From assembly GCA_015039365.1 (NCBI GenBank), contig WION01000257.1:1-64000 (forward strand): a DNA stretch of 64,000 nucleotides, given 5' to 3'. The position numbers and the translations under genes are program-made. The notes under the pieces are model-generated. The model was not told where the DNA came from and did not search any database. It saw nothing but the letters and a program-made list of their open reading frames with translations. The stretch is from Amanita rubescens. Its lineage: Eukaryota > Basidiomycota > Agaricomycetes > Agaricales > Amanitaceae. Shown one piece after another: positions 11,578 to 22,810 of the stretch (the stretch's first letter is position 1; each line of letters begins with the position of its first letter).

Positions 11578-12346
11578 TCAGAGTATCCACGTTTGGGGCT
11601 GGCTGTCCTGTTCGATCACCGGATCGTGGAATAATGTCAGGATGACATCGTTCAAGATCGCGCAGGGTGTATGAGAGGCTCTATGCATTAGCATCGGCAA
11701 CGAACATTGTGATGTCCGATAAGAAGACCCTCTGAATTAATGCAACAGCTAAAGTTCGCCTGCGAAGCCGCTGGCGGACTGCGACTCCGCAGGGTCGATA
11801 CATTTTGTTTCCGGACAATTTTAAAAGTCCAGGTAAACTATGAATGCGCAAAGGACTCAATTCTAACCTACAGCTGGCACATGGACAATATTAGAGATCG
11901 ATATCGCGGGCGTCTTCGCGTCAGATTTGGCAATCATGGACAATTATTTTGCCATATTTGCATCCTCATAAGCGGGATTGATGGCGTCTATTTTCTCAAC
12001 TCATTCAAGACTCGCACTATTGTCCCCCTGCGATTCATTGACATATTCCGCTCGCAGGAGTCTACCGCGAGTCTTAGACAGACCGGCATCTTAGCTGGAG
12101 CATGCTCCCACCGTCATTGGGATGGAGCATCTTCCTTACCGAAGCTGCTACAAGTCACTAACTAATCACCCATACAATGAAAACTACGACTTGCTATGAT
12201 GTGTAAATGCTCAGACTTCATGATCGCCATTGTATTCTGTGTGGATTCGAAATAAAAGACCATATCACACGAGATGGAATAGGGAGCTTTGAACATATTA
12301 TGAAGGAAATCCGCATCTTCTCCCCAGATGCAGTCAATTTTACCCT
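11578..12346. other. Intergenic stretch without recognised gene
   Basis: An open frame of 141 codons exists on the plus strand (11740-12165), but its protein has no family likeness, no splice context and an unusual composition. I see nothing else here except the P450 upstream region and the 3' flank of the OB-fold gene. Confidence 0.5.
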
Positions 12347-13413
12347 TTACATTAATCCTGCCATCTTTTCAAACCACCTGACTACACTTGCAACTTTTCT
12401 CACTGCTGCATCGCTCGCTCCCAATCTCAAATCAGGCCTCAATCTTTGATCATCGTTTTCGCGAGGAAGCGTACGGTAACAAATCGACAGCCTCGAGCTA
12501 AGATATGGGGATGCCGTCAACGAAGGCGAAGTCTGCGCATCCCTCAAACCGTTAACATCTATCGGTTCCGAAGCATATTAGATCGATGCAAAGCAGGTGT
12601 AGTAGGCGAGCATACCCTCGAGTAATATCACATCCCCCCGCTTCACAGCAACGGAACCCTCGAGACTACCACCCCACATCTCCGCCACCTCTCTCCAAGC
12701 TGTGAGCTTCCCTACTTTCCCCTCTTCATCACCCACAATCATTTTAAGAATTGCCACTTCCTTTCCCGCATCTCGCCCATTCTTGATTTTTATCGTGTCT
12801 GGACCGTCCACCTCCAGCACAGCAAGCAGGAGGTTTACTTTTCTCGTCGTTTGCGAGAGAAGGGAGAGGGAAGAAAGGCTATTCGGGTTGAAATGGAAGG
12901 AAGGGAAATGAGCGATAGAACGTGACAAGTCGAGGTTGGATCTGGAGTAAGAGAGTGATTGAGAGGCGGACGGTGATGAAATTTGAGTCTCTTCCCCTCG
13001 TGGGATGGGTTCTGACTCTAACGTGCAAGAGTCGTGTAGTAGGAATGACGGCACTGTCGCGTCTACTCTAGAACCGGTGTCATGGTTGCCTTGTGCCAGT
13101 GTAGGTGGCCAGGTGTATGCGGTGGTTTCGTCTATGGTCAACAACCATTGGTACACTATTGAGACCACGATGACGGAAAGCACGTACCATGGTTATCAGA
13201 CTCCTCGTGAAATATTGTGTTCTGGTAGAATTTGGAGATCCGAATGCTTGCGGCCTCGTAGGCATCTTGAGGTATAAAGAATGAGTCTCCTGTGCCGGCA
13301 CCCGACGCGGTGGCGCTGGGAGGGGAAATGGTGCGCCAATGAAATGTCGCGCTCTCCGAGTTATTAGAAAGTAGAAATTCTTTGGACGGAGCGCCGATGA
13401 AGACTCTGTTCAT
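12347..13413 (-). CDS. OB-fold protein, similar to shieldin subunit 2 / RPA-like OB domains (tentative)
   Basis: The start is set at 13413 (MNRVFIGAPSKEFLLS), because the frame above it runs into a stop. Exon 1 ends ...FHEESDNH; a GTACGT...CCATAG intron leads to DETTAYTWPPTLAQGNHD. A low-complexity Ser-rich linker precedes an OB-fold-like block: RKVNLLLAVLEVDG, GKEVAILKMIVGDEEG, KLTAWREVAEMWGG, VAVKRGDVILLEDVN. A second intron (GTATGC...GATAG) leads to the last exon, SRLSICYRTLPREND, RLRPDLRLGASDAAVRKV, VRWFEKMAGLM. Spliced length about 330 residues and all joins keep frame, so it looks intact. OB domains bind single-stranded DNA; a shieldin-like repair role is inference. Two decayed copies lie at about 21.1-21.6 kb and 30.1-30.4 kb. 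Confidence 0.6.
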
Positions 13414-13505
13414 TTCTGCATGTCGGAAACAGGCGATAGCGGAGATATTGTCGTTCACGGTTCTTGCGACTACGACTTCGTATTAGATAATCATGTTTCG
13501 TTAAA

Positions 13506-15059
13506 CTAATGTATTAAAACATTCAAGCAGATTTTAGCAGAGCATTTCTCGGATAATAATTTGATCCTGTTGCGATCTAACACTTTTGGAAGTGTAGTGC
13601 TGCAGGGAATATATACGGACTTGAATGGACAAGGCGTATCCTCAACCTGCTCACCATCAGGCGGCTGGGTTGCGTTCTGATAGCGCGATTCCACCATTGA
13701 CAGTATCTGATCTGAATCATGTAGGAGATCCAAATAAATGTTGCATAACCGAGGCCCAAGCTTGCCACTCGATAATTCTTTTATTGAATTGTGACTGAGA
13801 CGTCCGGATTTGATAGAAATAGACTCCAATGAAGGTAGAAGTTCCAGTAAAACGCCAATATCGAGGAAAGAAGAAGAAGTGCTGATCTCTAGGCGGCGAA
13901 TGCGACGCATTCCTCCTGAGCGCTGGATAATGCCGGTCAGCGTAGGCATATCACAGTCTAATTGCGTGAATTTAAGTTGTCCGAGGGAGAATGTGGTAAC
14001 ATTCGGTATAACAAGTGGCTGGAGGAACATTGGTACCGCTGAACCATCCGAAAATTCCGCTTTGAAATAATCCATGTTTGCGAGAACAATTTTTTCCTCT
14101 GTGGGAATGGTGTTGAACGATGATTCTTTCGATAACGTTATGCGGCAATGTTCAAGTAATCGGGACTGACGGAGCACATTGAGACACGATGAAGGTGTTA
14201 CTGGAGACTCCCAGGCTGTTACTACCTCGAACGTCCGTAGCTGATGCCATGGTACAATTCGATCCATACCATCGAGATAATAAGAGCCGTATATCTTCAA
14301 ATGTCTGAGATTGGAAAGTTTCCCGAAGTTGGAAAAAAGCTGTTGCCCGCTGGAACGACGGTCTACCAGGGCCTTCAAATGTAAGCGTTCGATCGACGGC
14401 CAGACATGGTCTGGGAGCTTCAATGCTACATGGTGGATGGGATACACCAAATCCAATTCTTCTAACCGATACTGAGCCATGAATTCGAGTAGCTTCTTCC
14501 ATAACTGCGGGCTGACGTCCGCATTCCCCGCAATATAGTAACGAATGAACAATGACCTGCGCATATCCTGTGCACGGTCGAACCATTGTCTGGCGGAAGA
14601 CAATGTCTGCTTCCAATCCTCGTATGCTAGACATATCGAAATGTCGCCCCACAATGCTGGCATTCCCAATGCAAGCTGCCTCCATGCAGAGCAGACATGG
14701 GTGATACGGAAGAGACGTAGATCCTGATCAATGTTGGTGCCATGTTGCTTTGATCCTAGGGGAAACTGTACGCGTGCCTCGCCACAGAAATGAAATATGG
14801 ACCGCAAGACATCGGGTGGCAGTCTTTTGTGAGGTGCTAAAGCAATTTTGCACCGGCCGATAACGTCCACGGTCTCCTCCCTTCGCCGCAGATCACCATC
14901 TACGGTCCCCGACTGTAACAGGGATTCTGCAGCCAGCAGAACATTCCGAATATATAATTGCTCTTCTTCAGAGTGAAGTTTGTTCGTTCGTCCTATTGAT
15001 GAGACGTCGAGTTGTCCGTCGCCGTCACTGGGTATAGGCTGCAATTGCGAGGTGAACAT
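13506..15059 (-). CDS. F-box/LRR-type protein F1
   Basis: Probable substrate receptor of an SCF ubiquitin ligase. Single exon. The start is placed at 15059 (MFTSQLQPIPSDGDG) rather than the in-frame codon at 15134, because paralog F4 starts with the same residues. About 517 residues: N-terminal family motif SIGRTNKLHSEEE (residues 21-33), F-box RLPPDVLRSIFHF (about 79-91), ITHVCSAWRQLALG, then degenerate leucine-rich repeats to the end (LSNLRHLKIYG, LLELLPSLESISIKSG, LSSGKLGPRL). It lies 92 nt from the OB-fold gene, same strand. Nearest relatives in the window are F3 and F4. It lacks the acidic tail of F2, F5, F6 and F7. Confidence 0.85.
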   Translation of the reverse strand: MFTSQLQPIPSDGDGQLDVSSIGRTNKLHSEEEQLYIRNVLLAAESLLQSGTVDGDLRRREETVDVIGRCKIALAPHKRLPPDVLRSIFHFCGEARVQFPLGSKQHGTNIDQDLRLFRITHVCSAWRQLALGMPALWGDISICLAYEDWKQTLSSARQWFDRAQDMRRSLFIRYYIAGNADVSPQLWKKLLEFMAQYRLEELDLVYPIHHVALKLPDHVWPSIERLHLKALVDRRSSGQQLFSNFGKLSNLRHLKIYGSYYLDGMDRIVPWHQLRTFEVVTAWESPVTPSSCLNVLRQSRLLEHCRITLSKESSFNTIPTEEKIVLANMDYFKAEFSDGSAVPMFLQPLVIPNVTTFSLGQLKFTQLDCDMPTLTGIIQRSGGMRRIRRLEISTSSSFLDIGVLLELLPSLESISIKSGRLSHNSIKELSSGKLGPRLCNIYLDLLHDSDQILSMVESRYQNATQPPDGEQVEDTPCPFKSVYIPCSTTLPKVLDRNRIKLLSEKCSAKICLNVLIH

Positions 15060-15149
15060 TGCTAGCAGGGCTAAGCGGGCGGCGTTTGCCGAGATAGCAC
15101 ACGGTGAGGTTGCTCTGATACAAGCCCACCTCAAGTCTACACATACTAT

Positions 15150-16000
15150 ACTAGACTATCTTACCCTCTATTTAGCGTTGGATTGTCAACGTACTGGCGT
15201 ATAGCCTCCAACACGCCGCTTGCTCTCGTCCCAAGTTAGGGATTACCTGGCCTGCACCGTTCACCACAGTGACCCCGACATTAACGTCCCCCGGAAATGC
15301 AGCGTCTGACGCGTTGACGCAACTAAGGTTAGGCGAGCACATTTCCCTGGTCATACGGTTGCAAGCTAACTTGCACACCGACCCCTTGTCCAGTGTCCTT
15401 TCTCAGCGTTTGAAGCAAGTCCAGAAGATATGCCCTCCAGTCTTTCTAACAAATTGACGACGACCTTCTCTCTGAATGTTTGTACCCGTCTGGCGCTATA
15501 GTTTGAGCAGCATCATTCTCCCATGAGAACATATGTTATCAAGATTCCGACATGCTTTGATTCAGAGCCGAAGACGAGGCGAAGATGAATTATGAGATCA
15601 TTCACCTCTTGCTTTAACTCGTCCATATTGGAGAAACTCTTCGTTTCACGGTGCTCCTACCTTTGGGGTACTTCCAGTTCCATTCATACCATGTCGTCCA
15701 TGAGTAACCACCTTCCAGCGAGAAAAATCGGCGACTGACAGTTCACAATAGAACAAACGCATCTCAACCCGTGAGGCATACACTGGCGGCCGGAATAACT
15801 CAAACCTGGGATGGCTGAAATCTATTGTGATTAAATCATAACACCAAGAACAACTGTTTCCATTCTCTCCGTAAGAAGGACTGGGGTTTGAAAAAGAAAG
15901 ACATCACGTATCGAGAAAGCTATGCGACAAAATGCTGGACTATAAACAGATATATTGCAAATTAAAATTTTGCGTAATGCTGAGTAGCATCGCGAGTTTA
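15150..16000. repeat. Left copy of the F-box flank repeat (inverted relative to 37444-38300)
   Basis: This noncoding stretch matches 37444-38300 in reverse orientation: the same sequence around CTTGGGACGAGAGCAAGC, GACGCGTTGACGC and the block starting at the F2 stop codon. Parts also recur at 43640-43910. No gene is recognised in it; short open frames are interrupted differently in each copy. Confidence 0.75.
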
Positions 16001-16004
16001 GGCA

Positions 16005-17660
16005 TCAGAGTTCGGCGTATCCGTAATCGGATTCGTCTTCTGAGTAATCTTCGTCCTCTGAGTAATGTTCATCTTCTAAGTAATGTTCATCTTCTGAGTA
16101 TTCGTCTTCCGAGTCTTCTTCCAAGCCTTCGTCTTCGCTGAGGCCCAACCACACGTCAACATCACACTCGAGAAACAAATCTTCGATTCGGCTGCGATAG
16201 GACCTTGGGCGGGTGCAAAAAATTGATATCTTCTTGAATGTACAAGGCGTGCTCTCCATTTGCTCACTGTCAGAAGACTTGGTTGCATTCTGATGCCGTA
16301 ATTCCACCATTGAAAGTATCTTATCTGCCGCATCGTGCGTGTGACCCAAACAAATATCGCATAGCCGAGGCCCAAGCTTGCCACTTGACAACCGTTCTAT
16401 GGCATTGGCAGTGAGATGTCCGGATTTGATGGAAATCTGCTCTAAGGAAGGTAAAAGTTCCAGCAAAATGCCAATATCGAGCAAGGGAGAATTGTCGATC
16501 TTCAGATGGCGAACTTGATGCATGCCCGCCGAGCGCTGGATAATGCCAATTAGCGCGGGCATATCACAGTTCAATTGAGTCCAGGGATATGCTAACCCGA
16601 GAAGAAACGTGGTTATATTAGGGATAACGAGAGGCTGGAGGAACGCTGATGCCGCTGAGCCATCAAAAAAATCTAGGGAAAGATGATGCATGTTGGCAAG
16701 GACAATTTTTTCCTTCCCAGAGACGACAGCAGTGGACACGAACGATGGCTCCTTGGCGAGGGACAGATTACAATATTTGAGTAAGTGACACTGACGGAGA
16801 ACATTGAGACACAATGAGGGTGTTATTTCGCTGTATTCAAATGCCCGAATGTCAAGGGTCCGTAGCTGATGCCATTGGGTAACGTTATCTAAACCACGAA
16901 GATTGGAAGCTTTGTATATTTTTAAGCATTTGAGGTTGGAGAGTGTCCCGAAATCAGAGAAGGGGGATTTGGCGGAGCGGTTGACTGTATCATTGTCAAT
17001 GCCGGTTAAATGCAGGCATTCAATCGACGACAAAACGTGGTCCGGTAGCTTCAGTGCTAATCGATTGATAGGATACTCCAGCTCTAAATCTCTTAACCGA
17101 TACAGAGCCATGAATTTGAGTATCTGTTCCCATACGTCATGTAAATACGGGTCGTTGTAGGAGCCCAGCCAAACGAGGTCAATGAACAATGACCTGGGCA
17201 TATCCTGTGCACGGGCGAACCATTGTCTTGCAGAGGACAACCTTTGGTGATGCCGGGACCGATCCGCAGATGACAGATATATGCACAGCTCGCTCCACAA
17301 TGCAGGCGTTTCTAACGCAAGCTGCCTCCACGCAGAACAAACATGGGTAATTCGGAGGAGACGTAAACCGACACCGCGCTTTGATAGGGGAAACTCCGCA
17401 CGTGTCTGGTTGGAAAAATGGAATATAGACCGCAAGACATCCGGTGGCAATTTCTTGTGAGGTGCCAGAGCTACCTCGCACCGGCCGATAAGGTCTACAA
17501 CTTCCTCCTTTTGCTGCCGTGCAACCAACAGGATGTTTCGAATGTATGCCTCCTCTTCTTCGGAATAGACCCTGTTCGTTCGTCCTATTGATGCGAGGTC
17601 GACATTGTTAGCGTTGCCGGTGGGTAGCGGCAATAGGCTATAGCAATTGAAGTTGGACAT
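16005..17660 (-). CDS. F-box/LRR-type protein F2 with acidic tail
   Basis: Single exon, 551 residues, start MSNFNCYSLLPLPTG at 17660. Family motif SIGRTNRVYSEEEEAYIRN (residues 24-42), F-box LPPDVLRSIFHF (about 71-82), ITHVCSAWRQLALETPALW, then leucine-rich repeats. The last 50 residues are a Ser/Glu/Asp repeat tail (units like YSEDE, YLEDE) ending YGYAEL. Very close to F6, which lies in reverse orientation about 19 kb away; both also share promoter-side sequence (near 17700-17840 and 35540-35660). Likely SCF receptor; the target is unknown. Confidence 0.85.
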   Translation of the reverse strand: MSNFNCYSLLPLPTGNANNVDLASIGRTNRVYSEEEEAYIRNILLVARQQKEEVVDLIGRCEVALAPHKKLPPDVLRSIFHFSNQTRAEFPLSKRGVGLRLLRITHVCSAWRQLALETPALWSELCIYLSSADRSRHHQRLSSARQWFARAQDMPRSLFIDLVWLGSYNDPYLHDVWEQILKFMALYRLRDLELEYPINRLALKLPDHVLSSIECLHLTGIDNDTVNRSAKSPFSDFGTLSNLKCLKIYKASNLRGLDNVTQWHQLRTLDIRAFEYSEITPSLCLNVLRQCHLLKYCNLSLAKEPSFVSTAVVSGKEKIVLANMHHLSLDFFDGSAASAFLQPLVIPNITTFLLGLAYPWTQLNCDMPALIGIIQRSAGMHQVRHLKIDNSPLLDIGILLELLPSLEQISIKSGHLTANAIERLSSGKLGPRLCDICLGHTHDAADKILSMVELRHQNATKSSDSEQMESTPCTFKKISIFCTRPRSYRSRIEDLFLECDVDVWLGLSEDEGLEEDSEDEYSEDEHYLEDEHYSEDEDYSEDESDYGYAEL

Positions 17661-18069
17661 TACTGAGGCGCGGCTTGCTCACAAAAATTCAAAACATTTT
17701 CACACGTACCTAAGCTAGCTTTTACCTGCCTGCCACCGATCAAGTACATAACCCTGCTAATCTCAATAACTTGGCATGATTATAGAATACCGGACCATAC
17801 ACAAAGTATATAATGTTGGAAGCGAGTGGCGGAAGAAACTTGTACTAGAGAAAGTTGGCTATCTTCTTTGGTCTCTGAATATTTGTACCTGCCTGGCACT
17901 GCCGCTCCAGAAACACTGCTCGCCCGCGTGAACATTGTTCCCGAGATTCCGGCGTGTTTGATTCTAAAAGCTCGGCCAACTAGCCGGAGCCGGAGCCACC
18001 AGAAAGACTGTTATCTATTTGTGTACACGACTCGCTCGATGTATCAATCTTGTCCGTATCACTTCACCC

Positions 18070-19611
18070 TTATTCTCCATATTCGTCTTCTAAATTGATG
18101 CTAGTGCCGCATTTCTCAGATAATAATTTGATCCTGCTGCGATACGCCGACTCGGACTGCGTAGCCATGCAGGGAATCGATATGGACTTGAACGGACAAG
18201 GCATACCCTCGATTTGCTTACTATCAGGAGAATGGGTTGCGTTCTGGTAGCGCGATTCCGCCATTGATAGTATCTGACCCCCATCATGCGGGACCTCCAA
18301 ATAAATGTCGCATAACCGAGGCCCAAGTTTGCCGCTCGACAATTGTTTTATGACATTGTCATTGAGGTGTCCGTTTCCGATAGAAATAGACACCAATGAT
18401 GGTAGCAGCTCCAGCAAACACCGATATCGAGCTCAGCAGAAGAACTGTCAATCTCTAGGCGGCGAATGCGACGCATTCCTCCTGAGCGTTGGACAATGCC
18501 GATCAGCGTAGGCATATCACAGCCTAATGTCGTGTATGAAAGTTGCCCGAGGGAGAATGTGGTAACATTCGGCATAACAAGTGGCTGGAGGAACATTGGT
18601 ACCACTAAACCATCCGAAAATTCCGCTTTGAAATAATCCATGCTGGCAAGAACAATTTTTTCCCCTGTAGAAATGACAGTAGATGCGAACGATGATTCTT
18701 CCGATAACGATATGCGGCAATGTTCAAGTAATCGGGACTGACGGAGCACATTGAGACACGATGAAGGTGTTACTGGAGACTCCCCGGCTGTTACTACCTC
18801 GAACGTCCGTAGCTGATGCCATGGTACAGTTCGATCCATACCATCGAGATAATAAGAGCCGTATATCTTCAAATGTCTGAGATTGGAAAGTTTCCCGAAG
18901 TTGGAAAAAAGTTGCTGCTCGCCAGAATGATGACGCGTTCGATCGATGGCCAGACATGGCCTGGGAGCTTCAATGCTACATGGTTGATGGGATACACCAA
19001 ATCCAATTCTTCTAACCGATACTGAGCCATGAATTCGAGTAGCTTCTTCCATGAGTAATGCAACTGCGGGCTGACGTCCGCATTCCCCAGAATCCCCGCA
19101 TCGAAAAAGATGAACAATGACCTGCGCATATCCTGTGCACGGTCGAACCATTGTCCGGCGGAAGACAATGTCTTGTCATGCTGCTTCCAATCACTGAATG
19201 ATAATAGACCTATAGAAATGTCGCTCCACAATGCTGGCGTTTCCAATGCAAGCTGCCTCCATGCAGAGCAGACATGTGTGATGGGCAGAGGAGAGGTAGG
19301 TACTCTAGGGGAAACTGTACGCGTGCCTTGCCACATAAATGGAATATGGACCGCAAGACATCAGGCGGCAGTCTTTTGTGAGGTGCTAAAGCAATCTTGC
19401 ACCGGCCGATAACGTCCACGGTCTCCTTCCGAGTCCTTCGCCGCAGGTCACGATCTACGGTCCCTGACTGTAATAGGGATTCTGCAGCCAGCAGAATGTT
19501 CCGAATATATAGTTGCTCTTCTTCAGAGTGAAGTCTGTTCGTTTGTCCTATTGATGAGACATCGAGTTGTCCGTCGGCGTCGCCGGGCATCTGCAATTGC
19601 AAGTTGGACAT
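18070..19611 (-). pseudogene. F-box pseudogene F3
   Basis: Closest to F1 and F4. It starts intact at 19611 (MSNLQLQMPGDADGQ) with motif SIGQTNRLHSEEE and F-box RLPPDVLRSIFHL. Compared with F4 it has a 1-nt deletion near 19286 (CTGCCCATCAC versus CTGCCGCATCAC), a larger deletion near 18925-18940, and a 1-nt deletion near 18420 in the LLELLPSL repeat. The remaining frame ends LSEKCGTSINLEDEYGE at 18070. With three independent frame breaks it cannot give a full protein. It is the left-arm partner of F4. Confidence 0.85.
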
Positions 19612-19741
19612 TGGAGCGGCGTTCAAGTTTGTCGGGTACTTAGCGCCGATCACGCAGTGGCTGTGCCGAGTCGGAAGTCCACATTCTCAAGCGTGTCAAG
19701 GACAAGTGGGATAGGTGGAGGCTACTCTCTAGGTGATCATA

Positions 19742-20630
19742 ATGGCTACTGTAGCGCCAGCGGCGATCGTAGAGTTATGGCTTTCTTTCAACGGCACCAG
19801 AGCTTGCACTGTCTATCCCGCTCGCTAAATGACGGGACCTTGCTGTTAACCCTCTCAAGTGGCTAAGATTTCTCGGTTATGCTATTTATGGACAAGAGGG
19901 CTATCTCTCCGCATCAGACGCAGGTCCACCCATCGACGATTAGATATAGTGGTTCTTACTACTTCATATCAGAAGGCAAGTTGGCAGTGGCATACTATGA
20001 TCTTTGCTGATATCGTTTTTAGACCCTCCCCGCCTTGTTGATGTCGACGCAAAGATGATAGAACATCAGATACCTCGGAATTGTCCGACCGCAGAGCAGA
20101 TTTCAGAGATAGGATAGTTGATCGTGATGGGACTTGTGTCAGTACCGGCGAACAGGCTGAGCATTGTATTGCATGCCATATAATTCCTCATTCGAAAGGA
20201 AACAACAGCTTCTCACCCCTGATCAAGTACTTTGCGAACGCGCTGAGTCACCGGGGTGGGGCGGACAACGAGGACGCGCTGGATGGTATTGATGACACAT
20301 GGAACGGGCTTCTTCTTTGGAGTGCCATCCATCACCCAGTTGAAACTGGCGCATTAGCGTTCTTGAAGGTCAGCTGTCACTTGCTTTGATTTGGTCTGTG
20401 CGATCTAAGTATACAAATAGACCCCTAATTTTTGTTTGTCTGTCGATGTCATTCCTTGCGCACGTAGGGAAGAAAATCAAGCGAGCCCGACGAATCGTCT
20501 TACGTTGCACTATATCGCTGAATCTGGTCTTGGCGTCCTGCTACCGTCTATCGTCCCCAACAACAGTGATTTGCGAGAACCGGGAGATACCAGCCAGTGG
20601 CCACCTGCCACGGTAGTCGATCTGTTTTAA
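19742..20630 (+). pseudogene. HNH-nuclease-domain protein, decayed
   Basis: Resembles the HNH proteins expanded in Agaricomycetes. An N-terminal piece (MATVAPAAIVELWLSFNGT from 19742) is followed in another frame by WLRFLGYAIYGQEGYLSASD, then after an intron-like gap VDVDAK. A 1-nt frame change leads to RRADFRDRIVDRDGTCV, HCIACHIIPHSKG (the HNH-type His pair) and DTWNGLLLWSAIHHPVETG. The last exon begins near 20413 with TPNFCLSVDVIPC and ends PPATVVDLF at 20630. The nuclease core is readable, but stops and frame breaks near 19820, 19930 and 20050 mark it as a pseudogene. It is present only in the left arm of the inverted duplication. Confidence 0.65.
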
Positions 20631-20789
20631 AGCGCGGGCTGCTTATCCGGAAGAAATGCAGTTAAGTTCAGTGATGGATGGAGTTATGGCCTTGTGGATG
20701 AGATCGGCGAAGCAGGGCAAAAGAAATCCGCAAAGAATTTCTGCTTCGGACCTTGCTCAAAGGTGCGATAGGGTCCAGGCCTGGGTGGA

Positions 20790-21090
20790 TTCGGAAAGTT
20801 TCGACTTCGACAGCGGTGTTGTAACTAGCCTCTAAGCCTTAATTTTTCGTGGGACACATTCAGAGGTGGCGACCCTCGCTCCCTGCCAAAGGCAACGTGT
20901 CCCAAGACGTCCTAAGAACGTTCTTTTTCATGGGACACGCTGGTCGGCCAGGGCGGCCTGAGGCAGCTAATCGGCGACGCGCGAAGGCTCGACGGAGGTA
21001 CCGCTAGGGTTGGGCGCGTTAGCCAAGGCAGGGACGAGAGGCTAGGTTTACTCACCGGAATAAAGTGCATCTTCTCCTCAGATGCAGTCA
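20790..21090. repeat. Noncoding arm repeat (inverted relative to 30400-30605)
   Basis: Contains GTTGGGCGCGTTAGCCAAGG, AGTTTCGACTTCG and CTCACCGGAATAAAGTGC; the reverse complement of each is found at 30400-30605. No coding potential. Its outer edge at about 20790 is a breakpoint: beyond it left and right arms differ. Confidence 0.7.
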
Positions 21091-21600
21091 ATACTAGCCT
21101 TCAACAAAGGCGAAGTCTGTGCATCCGGATCCGAAGTAGATTAGATCGATGCAAAGCAGGTGAAGTAGGCGAGCATACCCTCGAGTAATATCCCCCTGCT
21201 TCACAGCAACGTAATCCTCGAGACTACGACCCCACCTCTCTCCAAGCTGAGAGCTTCCCCGCTTTCTCCTCTTCATCACCCACAAGTAGGAGATTTGCTT
21301 TTCTCGCCTTCTATCAGGGAAGGCAGAGGGAAGAAAGGCTATTCGGGTTGAAATGGAAGGAAGGGAAATGAGCGATGGAACGAGGTTGTATCAGGAGTAA
21401 GAGAGGGATTACGATACGGAAGGTGATGAAATTTGGGTCTCTTCCCCTTTTGGGAATGCTGTGTAGGTGGCCAGGTGTATGCGGTGGTTTCGTCTATGGT
21501 CAACAACGATTAATACACTGTCGAAACCACGATGGAAAGCACGTACCATAGTTATCAGACTCCTCGTGTTCTGGTAGAATTTGGAGATCCGGCCATCATG
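21090..21600 (-). pseudogene. Decayed copy of the OB-fold (shieldin-2-like) gene
   Basis: Matches 12530-13240 in the same orientation but with many deletions, for example loss of most of the LLAVLEVDG block and changes in the linker. Pieces such as FYQNT, DETTAYTW-like HRIHLATYT in a shifted frame, and the SLEDYVAVKQGD end remain visible. No frame crosses it. Left-arm member of the decayed pair; the other is at 30116-30400. Confidence 0.75.
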
Positions 21601-22046
21601 ATGATCACGTGGTTGGTGACCTCGACGCGGCGCGCGCGTAGTAAAACCCTTGGGCCCTTTCACGTTGCGGCATCACCACCAACCTTGCACTCGCTTATTT
21701 TCGAGGTGTGTCTAAGTCACTTTTCCTCCAATTCAATGCTGATGCAGTAAAAGTTGAACGGATGGCACCCATTGGCAGGTCTGAGACGCTACCATGCTCG
21801 TCATCGAATCACCTGCTCATTTTAGCACTAGAATCAGGCCCCGTCATTTTTCAGGTGTGTCCCAATAACCTTTCAGTTCAATATCAATACCGATGTCCAT
21901 AACTTGAAAGCTACTAAACCAATGGCATCCAGGTCTGAGAGACTGAGACATCATTACAATATCACGCCCAGTAATCGAGGTGAGCCCAGATAATTTTTTC
22001 TCAAGATTGATGTGGATGACTTAAAGGTGAACCATCAGATACAAAA
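21601..22046. other. Intergenic stretch
   Basis: No gene or repeat recognised. It marks the inner end of the left duplication arm; similarity to the right arm is not seen beyond about 21600. Confidence 0.45.
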
Positions 22047-22551
22047 ATGAATCCCCGAGTTCAAGTCCAGGTACAAAACGACTTACTCAAGTATCAGGCG
22101 GAGCTCAAGGCACAGACAAAACACTTTGAGGAACGCCTTGAGGAACACATTGGTGCTCATGGGAAAGATTCAACAACTGTCAGAGCGTTAAACATGAAAC
22201 TTGAGAGAGACGTGAGGGAACTTCAGGAAAAAGTTAATCGGGTAAGGCATTTATAATTTAAATTTGTTGACAACTTAAGTATCTATTGGGTAGCTTGAAC
22301 CTACCGTAGCTCATATCCACCGTCGAATCGTATTGAACGATGCACTCAAGTCCTCGTATGGCATCAAGTTCAATTTCGGTGATTCTGTTGAACGCGTTGA
22401 AGATTTCCTTCCCAAGGTAACCAAGAAGGAGTCAGCGCTTCTTACAGCAGGCTCTCTCGCGATCCTCTTCGATACCTCTAATGGCTCCATCTACGCTAAA
22501 GGGAACAGAGCCGTGCATGAAGCCAGTGATGAGCGATTAAAAACGACATAA
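22047..22551 (+). CDS. Small coiled-coil protein of unknown function
   Basis: Two exons: 22047-22242 and 22291-22551, with a GTAAGG...GGGTAG intron. Exon 1 (MNPRVQVQVQNDLLKYQAEL, later LNMKLERDVRELQEKVNR) is strongly helical with heptad leucines. Exon 2 continues LEPTVAHIHRRIVLNDALKS, then FLPKVTKKESALLTAGSLA and ends DERLKTT. About 150 residues, no membrane or signal segment. I do not recognise a named family. The clean intron and open frame argue for a real gene or a young relic. Confidence 0.45.
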
Positions 22552-22553
22552 CT

Positions 22554-22680
22554 AGGCAATATGCAAGTGATACTGATATTGTCATGCAAGATGCGTACCC
22601 AGCCGACATTAACGCAACTTGGTCAACTGTTTGGAACACACCTTGCACTGTGAATGTTGGTGACTGCGGGCATGTCGATC
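22554..22680 (+). pseudogene. Orphan exon of a TIM-barrel glycosidase-like protein
   Basis: After a CTAG acceptor the frame reads QYASDTDIVMQDAYPADINA, then WSTVWNTPCTVNVGDCGHV, and stops being protein-like. The same exon occurs at about 30598-30690 on the other strand (QYASGADIVMQDAYPVDING). It starts only 3 nt after the stop of the coiled-coil gene. No other exons of the enzyme are nearby, so this is a fragment. Confidence 0.6.
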
Positions 22681-22810
22681 TAGCACATAGACGGTGTTGT
22701 TCGACTTTGCGCCGGCAAATCGTGCATATATGCTTTTTGTTTGTTTCCTGACTAGCCGATAAAGATAGGAGCTCGCCGGAACACAGCGAGACAAATTATT
22801 TACTACCATC

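Noticed and set aside
11740..12165. 141-codon open frame on the plus strand
   Set aside because: Odd composition, no family motif, no splice or promoter context; most likely chance.
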